From positions 372,001-436,000 of the forward strand of contig NZ_FUZQ01000003.1 of assembly GCF_900167525.1 (NCBI RefSeq): a stretch of DNA of 64,000 bases. The letters run 5' to 3'. Made by a program: the position numbers and the translations under genes. A model generated the notes under the pieces. The model was given only the letters and a program-made list of their open reading frames with translations, did not search any database and was not told the DNA's origin. Of this stretch, positions 25,853-33,450 are shown piece after piece. The stretch's first letter is position 1; each line of letters starts with the position of its first letter. The DNA comes from Krasilnikoviella flava (lineage in GTDB: Bacteria > Actinomycetota > Actinomycetes > Actinomycetales > Cellulomonadaceae).

Positions 25853-26443
25853 TCAGTCCTCCGCGATGTCGCGCACGACGCGCGCGGGGTTGCCCACCGC
25901 GACCACGTTCGCCGGGACGTCGCGCGTGACCACGGAGCCGGCGCCGATCACGGAGTTGTCGCCGATGGTGACGCCCGGGCAGACGATGACGCCGCCGCCG
26001 AGCCACACGTTGTCGCCCAGGGTGATCGGCTTCGCCGCCTCGAGCTTGTCCCGGCGCGGGGTGGGCTCGACCGGGTGCGTCGGGGTGAGGAGCTGCACGT
26101 TCGGGCCGATCTGGCAGTCCGCCCCGATGACGATCGGGGCCACGTCGAGCGCGGTGAGGTGGTAGTTGACGAACGTGCGCGGCCCGACGTGGAGGTTCTC
26201 GCCGTAGTCCACGAACAGCGGCGGGCGGATCACGGCGCCCTCCCCCAGCGTGCCCAGGAGGTCGGCGAGGAGCGGGCGGGCGCCGGCCGGGTCGCGCGGC
26301 GCGGTCCGGGCGTACTCGTCCTGCAGGCGCGCCGCGCGCAGCGCGCGCCGCTCGATCTCCGGGTCGTCCGCGACGTACAGGTCGCCGGCGAGCATGCGCT
26401 CGTGGTTGCTGCGGGGGTCGCCGGCGAAGTAGTCGCGTGTCAT
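25853..26443 (-). CDS. maa: Maltose/galactoside O-acetyltransferase, hexapeptide-repeat
   Basis: 196 residues. The N-terminal Mac domain (RMLAGDLYVADDPEIERRAL) precedes left-handed beta-helix hexapeptide repeats (VIGADCQIGPNVQLLT, VWLGGGVIVCPGVTIGDNSVIGAGSVVTRDV). The catalytic His is in TPTHPVEP. It transfers acetyl from acetyl-CoA to a sugar hydroxyl, as a trimer in the cytoplasm. The exact acceptor sugar is uncertain. Confidence 0.93.
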   Translation of the reverse strand: MTRDYFAGDPRSNHERMLAGDLYVADDPEIERRALRAARLQDEYARTAPRDPAGARPLLADLLGTLGEGAVIRPPLFVDYGENLHVGPRTFVNYHLTALDVAPIVIGADCQIGPNVQLLTPTHPVEPTPRRDKLEAAKPITLGDNVWLGGGVIVCPGVTIGDNSVIGAGSVVTRDVPANVVAVGNPARVVRDIAED

Positions 26444-26599
26444 GCGCCGGAGCGTACCCGGCCGATGTGTACGCTCGTACGCTCCGCTGCGGCGTCCCCT
26501 CCGGTGAGGGGGTGCGCACCGCGCGCGCCGGCGCGCGTCAGCGTCTACGGTTCGGCCGGGGGCATCCGCCCCCGGACGGCGCGACGGCAGGGGGACACG

Positions 26600-27460
26600 A
26601 TGGTCGGCACGCCGGTCACGTCACGATGGCGGGGTTTCTGGGAGCGCGGCGGGCTGTGGCGCGCGCTGCTGGTCACGGTCGTGTACCTCGCGCTCTACCT
26701 GCTCGCCGGGCTGCTCGTCGGCACATGGTTCGGTGACCTGGTCGACACCGACGACATCTTCGCGACGCCGCTCAGCGTGTTCCTCGGCCTGGCCGCGCCG
26801 CTGCTCGTCGGTGCCGTCGTGCTCACGGTGTTCCTCGTCTCGCTGCGCTGGTTCCCGGTGCTCTTCGCCCGCCAGGCGCTCCCCGGGCGTGGGTGGATGT
26901 GGGTGGCCCCGGCGCTCGTGCTCGTGCCGATCGTGCTGCGCGCCCTCGGGATCGACTACGCCACCTACGCCCCCGGGGTCGTCGCGACGGCCCTCGCGGC
27001 GGGCCTGCTCGTGGGGTTCGTCGAGGAGGTCCTGTGCCGCGGGATCGTCGTGACGATGCTGCGCCGCGGGGGCTGGTCGGAGTGGGCGGTGATGGTGGTG
27101 TCGTCCCTCGTGTTCGCCCTCCTGCACTCCGCGAACATCCTGTCGGGCATGCCCCTCGGCACGGTGGCCCTGACCGTGGTCTACACGTTCGGCTTCGGCA
27201 CCGCCATGTACCTCACGCTGCGCGTGACCCGGAACCTCGTCTGGCCGATCCTGCTGCACGGGCTCTTCGACCCGCTGCTCTTCCTGTCCACCGGCGGGAT
27301 CGACGAGGTCTCGGGCGGCGCCACGACCAACACCCTGGTCACCCTCGCCGGCCCGACGAACCTGCTGTTCGTCGCCCTCGGCATCGTCGGCCTGTTCCTC
27401 GCGCGCGCCGTGAACGCCCGCCGCACGGGTCAGGACACGCCGCTGCCCGCTTCCGCCTGA
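26600..27460 (+). CDS. CPBP-family intramembrane metalloprotease
   Basis: 286 residues with about eight membrane helices. The three family motifs are visible: EEVLCR (EExxxR) near residue 141, FALLH (FxxxH) and HGLFD (HxxxD). These are the CAAX-protease/bacteriocin-processing (Abi) membrane enzymes with diverse roles. The ATG at 26600 follows GGGGA by 4 nt. The gene stands alone between the divergent acetyltransferase and a downstream hydrolase. Confidence 0.88.
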   Translation: MVGTPVTSRWRGFWERGGLWRALLVTVVYLALYLLAGLLVGTWFGDLVDTDDIFATPLSVFLGLAAPLLVGAVVLTVFLVSLRWFPVLFARQALPGRGWMWVAPALVLVPIVLRALGIDYATYAPGVVATALAAGLLVGFVEEVLCRGIVVTMLRRGGWSEWAVMVVSSLVFALLHSANILSGMPLGTVALTVVYTFGFGTAMYLTLRVTRNLVWPILLHGLFDPLLFLSTGGIDEVSGGATTNTLVTLAGPTNLLFVALGIVGLFLARAVNARRTGQDTPLPASA

Positions 27461-27501
27461 GCTCCCCGCGTCGCGGGCCGGCACCCGATATGTTCCCTGT
27501 C

Positions 27502-28359
27502 ATGCCTCCCACCGCCCCCACGTTCGTGCTGGTCCACGGCGCCTTCGCCAACTCGTTCTCGTTCGCGCCGCTCCAGGCGGAGCTCGCGCTGCGGGGCCAC
27601 CGCTCCCTGGCGGTCGACCTGCCCGGCCACGGCTTCGAGGCGACCTTCCCCGCCGCGTACCAGGCGCCGCAGGACGCCGCCGGGCTCGCCACCACGCCGG
27701 GGGCGATCAAGGGCGTGACGCTCGCCGACAACGCCGCCCGCGTGATCGAGGTGCTCGAGCGGGCGCGCGAGCACGGCCCCGTCGTGCTCGTCGGGCACAG
27801 CCGCGGCGGCGTCACGCTGACCGCGGTCGCCAACGCCCGGCCCGACCTGGTCGACCGCCTCGTGTACGTCTCCGCCTGGGCGCCCGTGGAGCTCGAGGCG
27901 GCCGCTTACAACGCCGAGCCGGAGATGGCGTCCGTGGACGCCGGCGCCCTGGTCGGGGCCCTGGCCGCGAACCCTGCGGACGTCGGCCTCCTGCGCTGCA
28001 ACTTCCGCACCGCCGACCCGGAGGTCGTCGCGGGCCTCAAGGCCGTGTTCCACGCCGACGGCACGGACGACGAGTTCCGCGTCTTCCTCAACACGTTCCA
28101 GCCGGACGAGAACCTCGACGCCGGCACCGCCGACGACGTCGCGCAGGCCGCGACCTGGGGCACCGTGCCGCGCACCTACGTGCGCCTCACCGACGACGCG
28201 AGCCTCCCGCTCGCCATGCAGGACCGGCTGATCCGCGAGGGCGACACGCTCACGCCGGACAACCCCTACGACGTGCGGACGCTCAGCTCGAGCCACCTCG
28301 GCTGGCTGGTGCACCCGGCTCCCGCCGCCGAGCTCCTCGCAGAGGTCGCGGCGCGCTGA
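27502..28359 (+). CDS. Alpha/beta-hydrolase
   Basis: 285 residues. FVLVHGAFANSFSF gives the oxyanion region, GHSRGG the Ser nucleophile elbow, and SSHLGWLVHPAPAAELL the C-terminal His. This matches the AB hydrolase_6/EstC-like esterases of actinobacteria. ATG 27502 is chosen over ATG 27490; neither has a clear ribosome site. The 3' end overlaps the convergent ltrA by 77 nt. Confidence 0.85.
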   Translation: MPPTAPTFVLVHGAFANSFSFAPLQAELALRGHRSLAVDLPGHGFEATFPAAYQAPQDAAGLATTPGAIKGVTLADNAARVIEVLERAREHGPVVLVGHSRGGVTLTAVANARPDLVDRLVYVSAWAPVELEAAAYNAEPEMASVDAGALVGALAANPADVGLLRCNFRTADPEVVAGLKAVFHADGTDDEFRVFLNTFQPDENLDAGTADDVAQAATWGTVPRTYVRLTDDASLPLAMQDRLIREGDTLTPDNPYDVRTLSSSHLGWLVHPAPAAELLAEVAAR

Positions 28360-29524
28360 GCGGCGGGTGCAGCACCAGCACCACGACGATCGCCACCATG
28401 ATCACGGCGGTGAGCGTGACAGGGATCGGCACCACCGGGTCGCACAGCACGAGCAGCGCGCCCACCGGGACCACCGTGTTGACCACGCGGTCGGCGTTGT
28501 CGCGGATCGCGATCCACCAGATGCCCAGCACGAACACGGCGATGGGGATCGTGACCGTGAACGACGCCCCCACGTCGCTCAGCGCGGTGTGCCCGGTGAG
28601 CGCGTCGATCTCCACCTCGATGCCCGCGGAGAACGCACCCGCCGCGGCGAAGACGAAGTAGTGCACATAGCCGTAGCGCAGCGACCGCGACAGCCGGGCC
28701 TCCTCCCCCAGGGCGCGGTGGTGCGGCGGCCAGAAGTAGATCCACCACAGCGCGGCGGTCACGACGACGGTCACCACCGCGACGGAGATCAGCGAGCCGA
28801 GGTCCTGCTCGTCGTGCAGTGCCTCGATGATGGCGTTCGACGACGCGAGCAGGCTCTCGCCGAGCAGGATCAGCGTGAACAGGCCGTACCGCTCGGTGAT
28901 GTGGTGGGGGTGCCACGGCGTGCGGCCGCGGGTCTCCGCGACCACCGGGACCGCCAGCTCGGCTGCGGCGAGCACGACCCACGCCACCCCCTGCACCGCC
29001 TCGGGCAGCACCAGGAGGGCGAGCCAGCAGACCTGGACGACGGCGATGCCCGCCGCGTAGGCGCGCGTCGCGCCGCGCGTCGGCCCCGCCGTGCCCGAAG
29101 CGCGCAGCCACTGCACGATCATCGCCACGCGCATCACCACGTACCCGGCGATAACCACCGTGAAGTCGCCGTCGACGAACACCGGCTCGATCCCGGCCGC
29201 GAGCACCAGCACGCCGGCCATCTGGACCACGGTGAGGACGCGGTAGAGCCAGTCGTCGGTGTCGAACGACGTGGCGAACCAGGTGAAGTTCATCCACGCC
29301 CACCAGATCGCGAAGAACACCATCCCGTAGGCGGCCAGCCCGCCACCCACGTGCCCCTCGGTGAGCGCGTGGTGCAGCTGCACCGCGGCCGTGCTCACGG
29401 CGACCACGAAGACGAGGTCGAAGAACAGCTCGAGCGTGCTCGCCGTCCTGCCGGGCTCGTGCGGGTCGCGCGCCCGCATCGGCAGGAGGCGCGATCGGGC
29501 GGCGGTGGTCTCGGGGGTGCTCAT
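28283..29524 (-). CDS. ltrA: Low-temperature-requirement protein A family membrane protein
   Basis: 413 residues, about twelve membrane helices. The family hallmark ASTLELFFDLVFVVAVS is near residue 30; NFTWFATSFDTDDWLYR and HHITERYGLFTLILLGES follow. LtrA was linked to cold growth in Listeria; the biochemical role is unknown. It overlaps the 3' end of the convergent hydrolase gene by 77 nt. The tail after the last helix is short, basic and proline-rich. Confidence 0.9.
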   Translation of the reverse strand: MSTPETTAARSRLLPMRARDPHEPGRTASTLELFFDLVFVVAVSTAAVQLHHALTEGHVGGGLAAYGMVFFAIWWAWMNFTWFATSFDTDDWLYRVLTVVQMAGVLVLAAGIEPVFVDGDFTVVIAGYVVMRVAMIVQWLRASGTAGPTRGATRAYAAGIAVVQVCWLALLVLPEAVQGVAWVVLAAAELAVPVVAETRGRTPWHPHHITERYGLFTLILLGESLLASSNAIIEALHDEQDLGSLISVAVVTVVVTAALWWIYFWPPHHRALGEEARLSRSLRYGYVHYFVFAAAGAFSAGIEVEIDALTGHTALSDVGASFTVTIPIAVFVLGIWWIAIRDNADRVVNTVVPVGALLVLCDPVVPIPVTLTAVIMVAIVVVLVLHPPLSAPRPLRGARRREPGAPASRGGSS

Positions 29525-29634
29525 CGCGCGGTCCTCCGTGGTGTCGGTGCGGGAGCCGCAGGACTCCGCGAGACATCGTGCACCCGGTGCGCCCGACGGG
29601 CCAGGCGTCCGGGGTGGCGGTTACGCTGCCGGGG

Positions 29635-30300
29635 ATGTTCTCGGACCGCAGGCGTCGGCGTGCCGCCCGACGGGTCAGGCCCGGGGACGGCCATGCCCTG
29701 AAGCGCTACCGCTGGTGGCAGCCCCTGTCACGGGCGCTCTTCCACCTCGACCTCGTCGGCGACGACGGCCGGCCCGAGAGGTGGTCCGTCGACGTCCGGC
29801 TCTGGGGCGACTCGGACGACGGCGACGTGCGCGCCCGGCTGTACCGCGACGGCGTCCACCAGGCCACGTCGAAGCTTCCGGCCGAGCTCCCCGTCACCGG
29901 CGGCACCGTGCAGGTGGACAACAGCGGCTACGGGCTGCGGCGCTGCCACTACGTGGCCCCCGACGGGCGCGAGCGGCAGCTCACCCCCGACCCGGCGTCC
30001 GCCGAGGGCCGCCGCGCCCGCCTGGAGCGCGACCGACCGGGCCTGAGCCGCGGCATCGGGGTCGCGACCTGGGTGGTCCTGGCCCTCGCGCTGGTGCTCG
30101 GCGTCCCGCAGATCGTCGAGCAGGTCTCGCAGATCCCGCCGGTCGCGGAGCACTTCGGCACGTTCACGTCGCCCGTCCATCTCTCGGCGGGCCTCAACGT
30201 CGCGCTCCTCGTCGCCACGCTGGTGGCCAGCACGGAGCGCGCGCTGCGCCTGCGCTACCACTGGCTGCTCGACGGCGGCCTGTTCGGCGGCGAGGACTAG
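29635..30300 (+). CDS. Membrane protein of unknown function
   Basis: 221 residues from the ATG at 29635 (GGGG just before; a GTG at 29578 is possible). A basic N-terminus ([11 protein letters not shown]) and a soluble beta-rich region with FHLDLVGDDGRPERWSVDV and QVDNSGYGLRRCHYV are followed by two predicted helices (GVATWVVLALALVLGVPQIV and AGLNVALLVATLVAS). It shows no catalytic motif I can identify. Confidence 0.72.
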   Translation: MFSDRRRRRAARRVRPGDGHALKRYRWWQPLSRALFHLDLVGDDGRPERWSVDVRLWGDSDDGDVRARLYRDGVHQATSKLPAELPVTGGTVQVDNSGYGLRRCHYVAPDGRERQLTPDPASAEGRRARLERDRPGLSRGIGVATWVVLALALVLGVPQIVEQVSQIPPVAEHFGTFTSPVHLSAGLNVALLVATLVASTERALRLRYHWLLDGGLFGGED

Positions 30301-30407
30301 GGCTGTCGCAGAATGTCCTTGATGCCCGGTCTGGCATGCCGACCACCGTGGGTCGCCGCTCGCACGAGCCGACGCGCCCTCGGTCTACGACGTCGCGGGA
30401 GACCCTC

Positions 30408-30896
30408 ATGAGCTCGTTCGATGTGCCGCTGGACGACGAACGCATCCAGCTCGATGCGTTCGTGGAGGAGTACCGGAGCGCGCTCGAGTCAACCCTCGAC
30501 GGCCTCACCGAGGAGCAGGCCCGCCGCCGGCTCGTTCCGTCGTCGACGACGTTGCTCGGACTGCTCAAGCACGTCACATGGATGCAGCGGGTGTGGTTCG
30601 AGGAGTGCGTCGGCGGCACATCCCGTCGGACTCTCGGCCTGGTTCAGAGCCCGGAGGAGTCTTTCCGGCTCACCGACGTCGACACCGTCGCCTCCGTCAC
30701 GGCGGCCCACCGCGCTGCCTGTGCGACGGCCCGGTCAATGGTCACCGACCTGCCTCTGGACACCGTCGCGACCGGCCACCGGGCCGGACCGCGAACGCTG
30801 CGCTGGGTGTACCTGCAGGTCCTGCGCGAGCTGGCCCACCACTGCGGGCACGCCGACATCCTGCGTGAGCAGCTCCTTGACGCCGAAGGGCTGTGA
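30408..30896 (+). CDS. DinB/DUF664-family protein
   Basis: 162 residues of the DinB four-helix fold. Putative metal ligands are His in LLGLLKHVTWMQRVWFEE and the HH.GH set in ELAHHCGHADILREQL. Members include mycothiol- and bacillithiol-dependent transferases and unknown stress proteins; the function here cannot be set. A GCGGGAGACCCTC ribosome region precedes the ATG. It converges with the DUF1330 gene. Confidence 0.85.
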   Translation: MSSFDVPLDDERIQLDAFVEEYRSALESTLDGLTEEQARRRLVPSSTTLLGLLKHVTWMQRVWFEECVGGTSRRTLGLVQSPEESFRLTDVDTVASVTAAHRAACATARSMVTDLPLDTVATGHRAGPRTLRWVYLQVLRELAHHCGHADILREQLLDAEGL

Positions 30897-30930
30897 CCCT
30901 CGGAGCCTGAGCCGAGCGCATGACCTGGGG

Positions 30931-31278
30931 CTACTCGGTCGGCATGGCCTCCCGCATCGCCTTGGCGGTGGCAGTGGGGTCGTACCCCGCGGGGACGCCC
31001 TCGACCAGGATGATGGCGCCCTCGATGTGCCGCGAGCGCAGCGGTGCGATCTCCTGGTACGCAGGTGAGTCCCACCAGGCCCGTGCCTCAGCGATCCCAG
31101 GGAAGCCGATCACCACGACGTGCCCCGGCCAAGCTCCTTCTTTCACCTCGTGCTGCGCAGCGTGCACGAGGAATCGGCCGCCGTGCGGCTCGAAGGTGGC
31201 GGTGATGCGCTCGATGTATTCCACGACCTCAGGGGCCGGGGCGGCCTCTTGCAGGTGCGCTATGACATAGGCGGGCAT
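30931..31278 (-). CDS. DUF1330 protein
   Basis: 115 residues beginning MPAYVIAHLQEA, with EYIERITATFEPHGGRFLVHA and the family motif GFPGIAEARAWWDSPAYQEIAPLR. DUF1330 proteins are small dimeric alpha/beta barrels of the ABM kind with no agreed function. The start at 31278 is preferred because upstream in-frame sequence does not resemble the family. Codon use is slightly less GC-rich than the neighbours. Confidence 0.9.
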   Translation of the reverse strand: MPAYVIAHLQEAAPAPEVVEYIERITATFEPHGGRFLVHAAQHEVKEGAWPGHVVVIGFPGIAEARAWWDSPAYQEIAPLRSRHIEGAIILVEGVPAGYDPTATAKAMREAMPTE

Positions 31279-31367
31279 GGTGTCCTTCCAGTCGGTCGGG
31301 CTCCGTACGCCGCCGATCATGGCATCCGGAAGCATCCGGGCGAGACACGCGGCACCGACCCCACCAA

Positions 31368-31403
31368 GAATCACCGACGCTGGACGAATCACCGACGCTG
31401 GAT
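31368..31403. repeat. 18-bp tandem duplication in a non-coding gap
   Basis: Two adjacent copies (31368-31385 and 31386-31403) of GAATCACCGACGCTGGAY, identical except for the last base. The 278-nt gap between the DUF1330 and DUF2975 genes holds nothing else but the operator at 31517-31533. Confidence 0.8.
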
Positions 31404-31516
31404 CAGGGCTGGAACAGTCCTCGGTTCGCGCCACAGATGTCAGGACAAGAGCGAGCTCACCATGGTCGGCGACCGGGTGCACTCATCCTGCAAAGGTTCT
31501 GTAGAGCGATCGATAT

Positions 31517-31533
31517 CTATTGACTTTCGATAG
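31517..31533. promoter_or_regulatory. Promoter/operator of the DUF2975-HTH operon
   Basis: An imperfect inverted repeat CTATTGA-CTT-TCGATAG in an A+T-rich stretch, 23 nt upstream of the DUF2975 start; it includes a TTGACT -35-like hexamer at 31520-31525. It is a likely binding site for the small HTH protein encoded as the second gene. Confidence 0.55.
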
Positions 31534-31556
31534 CCGGATGACCCACGCTCGTCCGC

Positions 31557-32036
31557 ATGTCACGCACCCGACGTCTCGTCGTGCCGCTCCGCGCGCTGCT
31601 CGTCGCGACCTTCGCCGCCCTCGTCGTCACCCAGGTCGCCGTGCTGCCCGCGGCGTTCGCCCGGATGGCCGGCGAGTCACCTGACCTGGCGCCGCTGCGC
31701 TGGCCCCTCCTGGCGCTCGCCGTCGTCGGCCTCGCCTGCGTCGAGGCGGTCGTGGTCTGCACGTGGCGGCTGCTGACGATGGTCCGCGACGACCGGATCT
31801 TCTCCGACCACGCGCTCGTCTGGGTGAACGGCATCGTGGCCGCCGTCGCGGGCGCCTGGCTGCTGGTGCTCGGCGCGTTCGTGCTGCTCGTGGCCACCGA
31901 AGGGCTGGCCGGGCTGGCCGCGCTGCTCCTCGGGGTGCTGCTCGTCGGGGCCGCCGTCGGGCTGCTCATGGTCGTGCTGCGCGCGCTGCTGCGGCAGGCC
32001 ACCGACCTGCGCACCGACCTCGACGGGGTGATCTGA
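31557..32036 (+). CDS. DUF2975 membrane protein
   Basis: 159 residues with four predicted membrane helices (first LRALLVATFAALVVTQVAVL; last LLLGVLLVGAAVGLLMVVLRALL) and the family-like cytoplasmic loop RLLTMVRDDRIFSDHALVWVN. DUF2975 proteins are very often followed by a YozG-type HTH regulator, as here, where the stop and next start overlap as TGATG. The pair may act as a membrane-linked regulator; no experimental role is known to me. Confidence 0.85.
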   Translation: MSRTRRLVVPLRALLVATFAALVVTQVAVLPAAFARMAGESPDLAPLRWPLLALAVVGLACVEAVVVCTWRLLTMVRDDRIFSDHALVWVNGIVAAVAGAWLLVLGAFVLLVATEGLAGLAALLLGVLLVGAAVGLLMVVLRALLRQATDLRTDLDGVI

Positions 32037-32278
32037 TGCCGATCGTCGTCCGTCTGGACGTCGAGCTCGCCCGTCGCAAGATGAGCGTCGGCGAGTTCGC
32101 GGAGCGCGTCGGGCTCACACCCGCCAACGTGGCCGTCCTCAAGAACGGGCGCGCCAAGGCGGTCCGGTTCGCCACCCTCGACGCCATGTGCCGGGTGCTC
32201 GGCTGCCAGCCGGGCGACCTGCTCGAGTGGGTCGACGACGAGGACGCGCCGGACGGGGGTGCCGGTGATGAGGGCTGA
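32036..32278 (+). CDS. Small XRE/YozG-type helix-turn-helix regulator
   Basis: 80 residues. MPIVVRLDVELARRKMSVGEF leads into an HTH (EFAERVGLTPANVAVLKNG, recognition helix around residues 30-40) and RFATLDAMCRVLGCQPGDLLEW, the YozG/HTH_26 signature. It is coupled by one-base overlap to DUF2975 and its end overlaps the flavoprotein start by 11 nt. It probably autoregulates through 31517-31533. Confidence 0.92.
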   Translation: MPIVVRLDVELARRKMSVGEFAERVGLTPANVAVLKNGRAKAVRFATLDAMCRVLGCQPGDLLEWVDDEDAPDGGAGDEG

Positions 32279-33422
32279 CGTGCTCGTGGTCGGGGCGGGC
32301 CTCGCCGGGCTGTGGACCGCCACGGAGCTCGCGCGGCGGGGGCACGACGTCGTCCTCGCCGACCGGCGCACCCGCCTCGATGCCACCGTCCGCACCACGG
32401 GCATCTTCGTGCGCCGCACGCTCGAGGACTTCGACCTGCCGCCCGAGCACCTCGGCCCGCCGATCCGGCGGATGGTGCTCTACCCGCCGTCGCACCGGAA
32501 CCCCGTGACCCTCGACAGCGCGCACGACGAGTTCCGCGTGGGCGACATGGCGCCGCTGTACCTGGAGCTGGCCACGCGCGCCGCCGCCGCCGGGGTGCGG
32601 CTCGAGCTGGGCACCCGGTACCTCGGGAGACAGGACGGCGCCCACCTGCTGCACGGCCCCGGCGGCCCGGTCGAGGTCCGCGCGACGTTCGTCGTCGGGG
32701 CCGACGGCGCCCGGTCCGCCGTCGCGCGCGAGCTGGGCCTGGATCGCAACCGCGAGCTGCTGGTCGGCGCCGAGGAGGTCTTCGCCGTCCCGCACCGCCC
32801 CGCGGCCGTGCCGGCGTTCCACTGCGTGCTCGACCCGCGGCTCGCACCCGGCTACCTGGCCTGGGTGCTCGACGACGGCCGGCACGCGCACGTGGGGGTC
32901 GCCGGCTACGCCGACCGCTACCCGCACGGTCTGCGCGACGCGCTACGACGGTTCGCCGCGAGCGCCCCCGGGCTCGCGGGGCTGCCCCGGCCGGAGGCGG
33001 TCGAGCGACGGGCCGGGCCGATCCCCGTCGGCGGGCTGCTGCGCCGCATCGCCGGGCCGCACGGGCTTCTCGTCGGCGACGCCGCGGGCGCCGTCTCGCC
33101 GCTCACGGCGGGCGGCCTCGATCCTTGCCTGCGGCTGTCCGCCCACGCGGCCGACGTCCTCGACCGCGCCCTGCGCACCGGCGACCGTCGTGAGCTCGCC
33201 GCCTACGACGGCGCAGCCCTGCGCGCCCGGTTCCGCGGGCGGCTCACGATGCGCCGCGGCCTGTCGCTGGTGCGCACGCCCGCCGTGGCCGCCGCCGGTG
33301 TCGCCGCGCTGCGCACGACTCCCGGTCGTGCTGCCGCGCGACGCATCCTCTTCGGGCACGGGTCCTTCCCGGAACCTCGAACCGCCGGCGCTCCACAGTT
33401 AAGGCTAGCGCGCTACCCTTAA
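32268..33422 (+). CDS. FAD-dependent oxidoreductase, geranylgeranyl-reductase-like
   Basis: 384 residues. The dinucleotide motif is VLVVGAGLAGLWTATELARRG (residues 5-25), followed by VVGADGARSAVARELG and the second FAD motif GLLVGDAAGAVSPLTAGGLDP. This matches the p-hydroxybenzoate hydroxylase/geranylgeranyl reductase superfamily. ATG 32268 is used; GTGs at 32259 and 32265 also fit. It is the third gene of the DUF2975-HTH operon, overlapping the HTH gene. Its last codons lie inside the palindrome in front of the Fic gene. Substrate unknown. Confidence 0.85.
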   Translation: MRADVLVVGAGLAGLWTATELARRGHDVVLADRRTRLDATVRTTGIFVRRTLEDFDLPPEHLGPPIRRMVLYPPSHRNPVTLDSAHDEFRVGDMAPLYLELATRAAAAGVRLELGTRYLGRQDGAHLLHGPGGPVEVRATFVVGADGARSAVARELGLDRNRELLVGAEEVFAVPHRPAAVPAFHCVLDPRLAPGYLAWVLDDGRHAHVGVAGYADRYPHGLRDALRRFAASAPGLAGLPRPEAVERRAGPIPVGGLLRRIAGPHGLLVGDAAGAVSPLTAGGLDPCLRLSAHAADVLDRALRTGDRRELAAYDGAALRARFRGRLTMRRGLSLVRTPAVAAAGVAALRTTPGRAAARRILFGHGSFPEPRTAGAPQLRLARYP

Positions 33423-33423
33423 C
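33398..33423. promoter_or_regulatory. 26-bp palindrome in front of the Fic gene
   Basis: Almost perfect inverted repeat: GTTAAGG-C-TAGCG on the left and CGCTA-C-CCTTAAC on the right, with a single mismatched pair. It ends 27 nt before the GTG start and overlaps the stop codon of the upstream flavoprotein gene. A strong operator candidate for the Fic gene, possibly bound by the Fic protein's own C-terminal winged helix. Confidence 0.8.
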
Positions 33424-33450
33424 CAGAGGGCGAGAGAGGAGAGGGCTACC

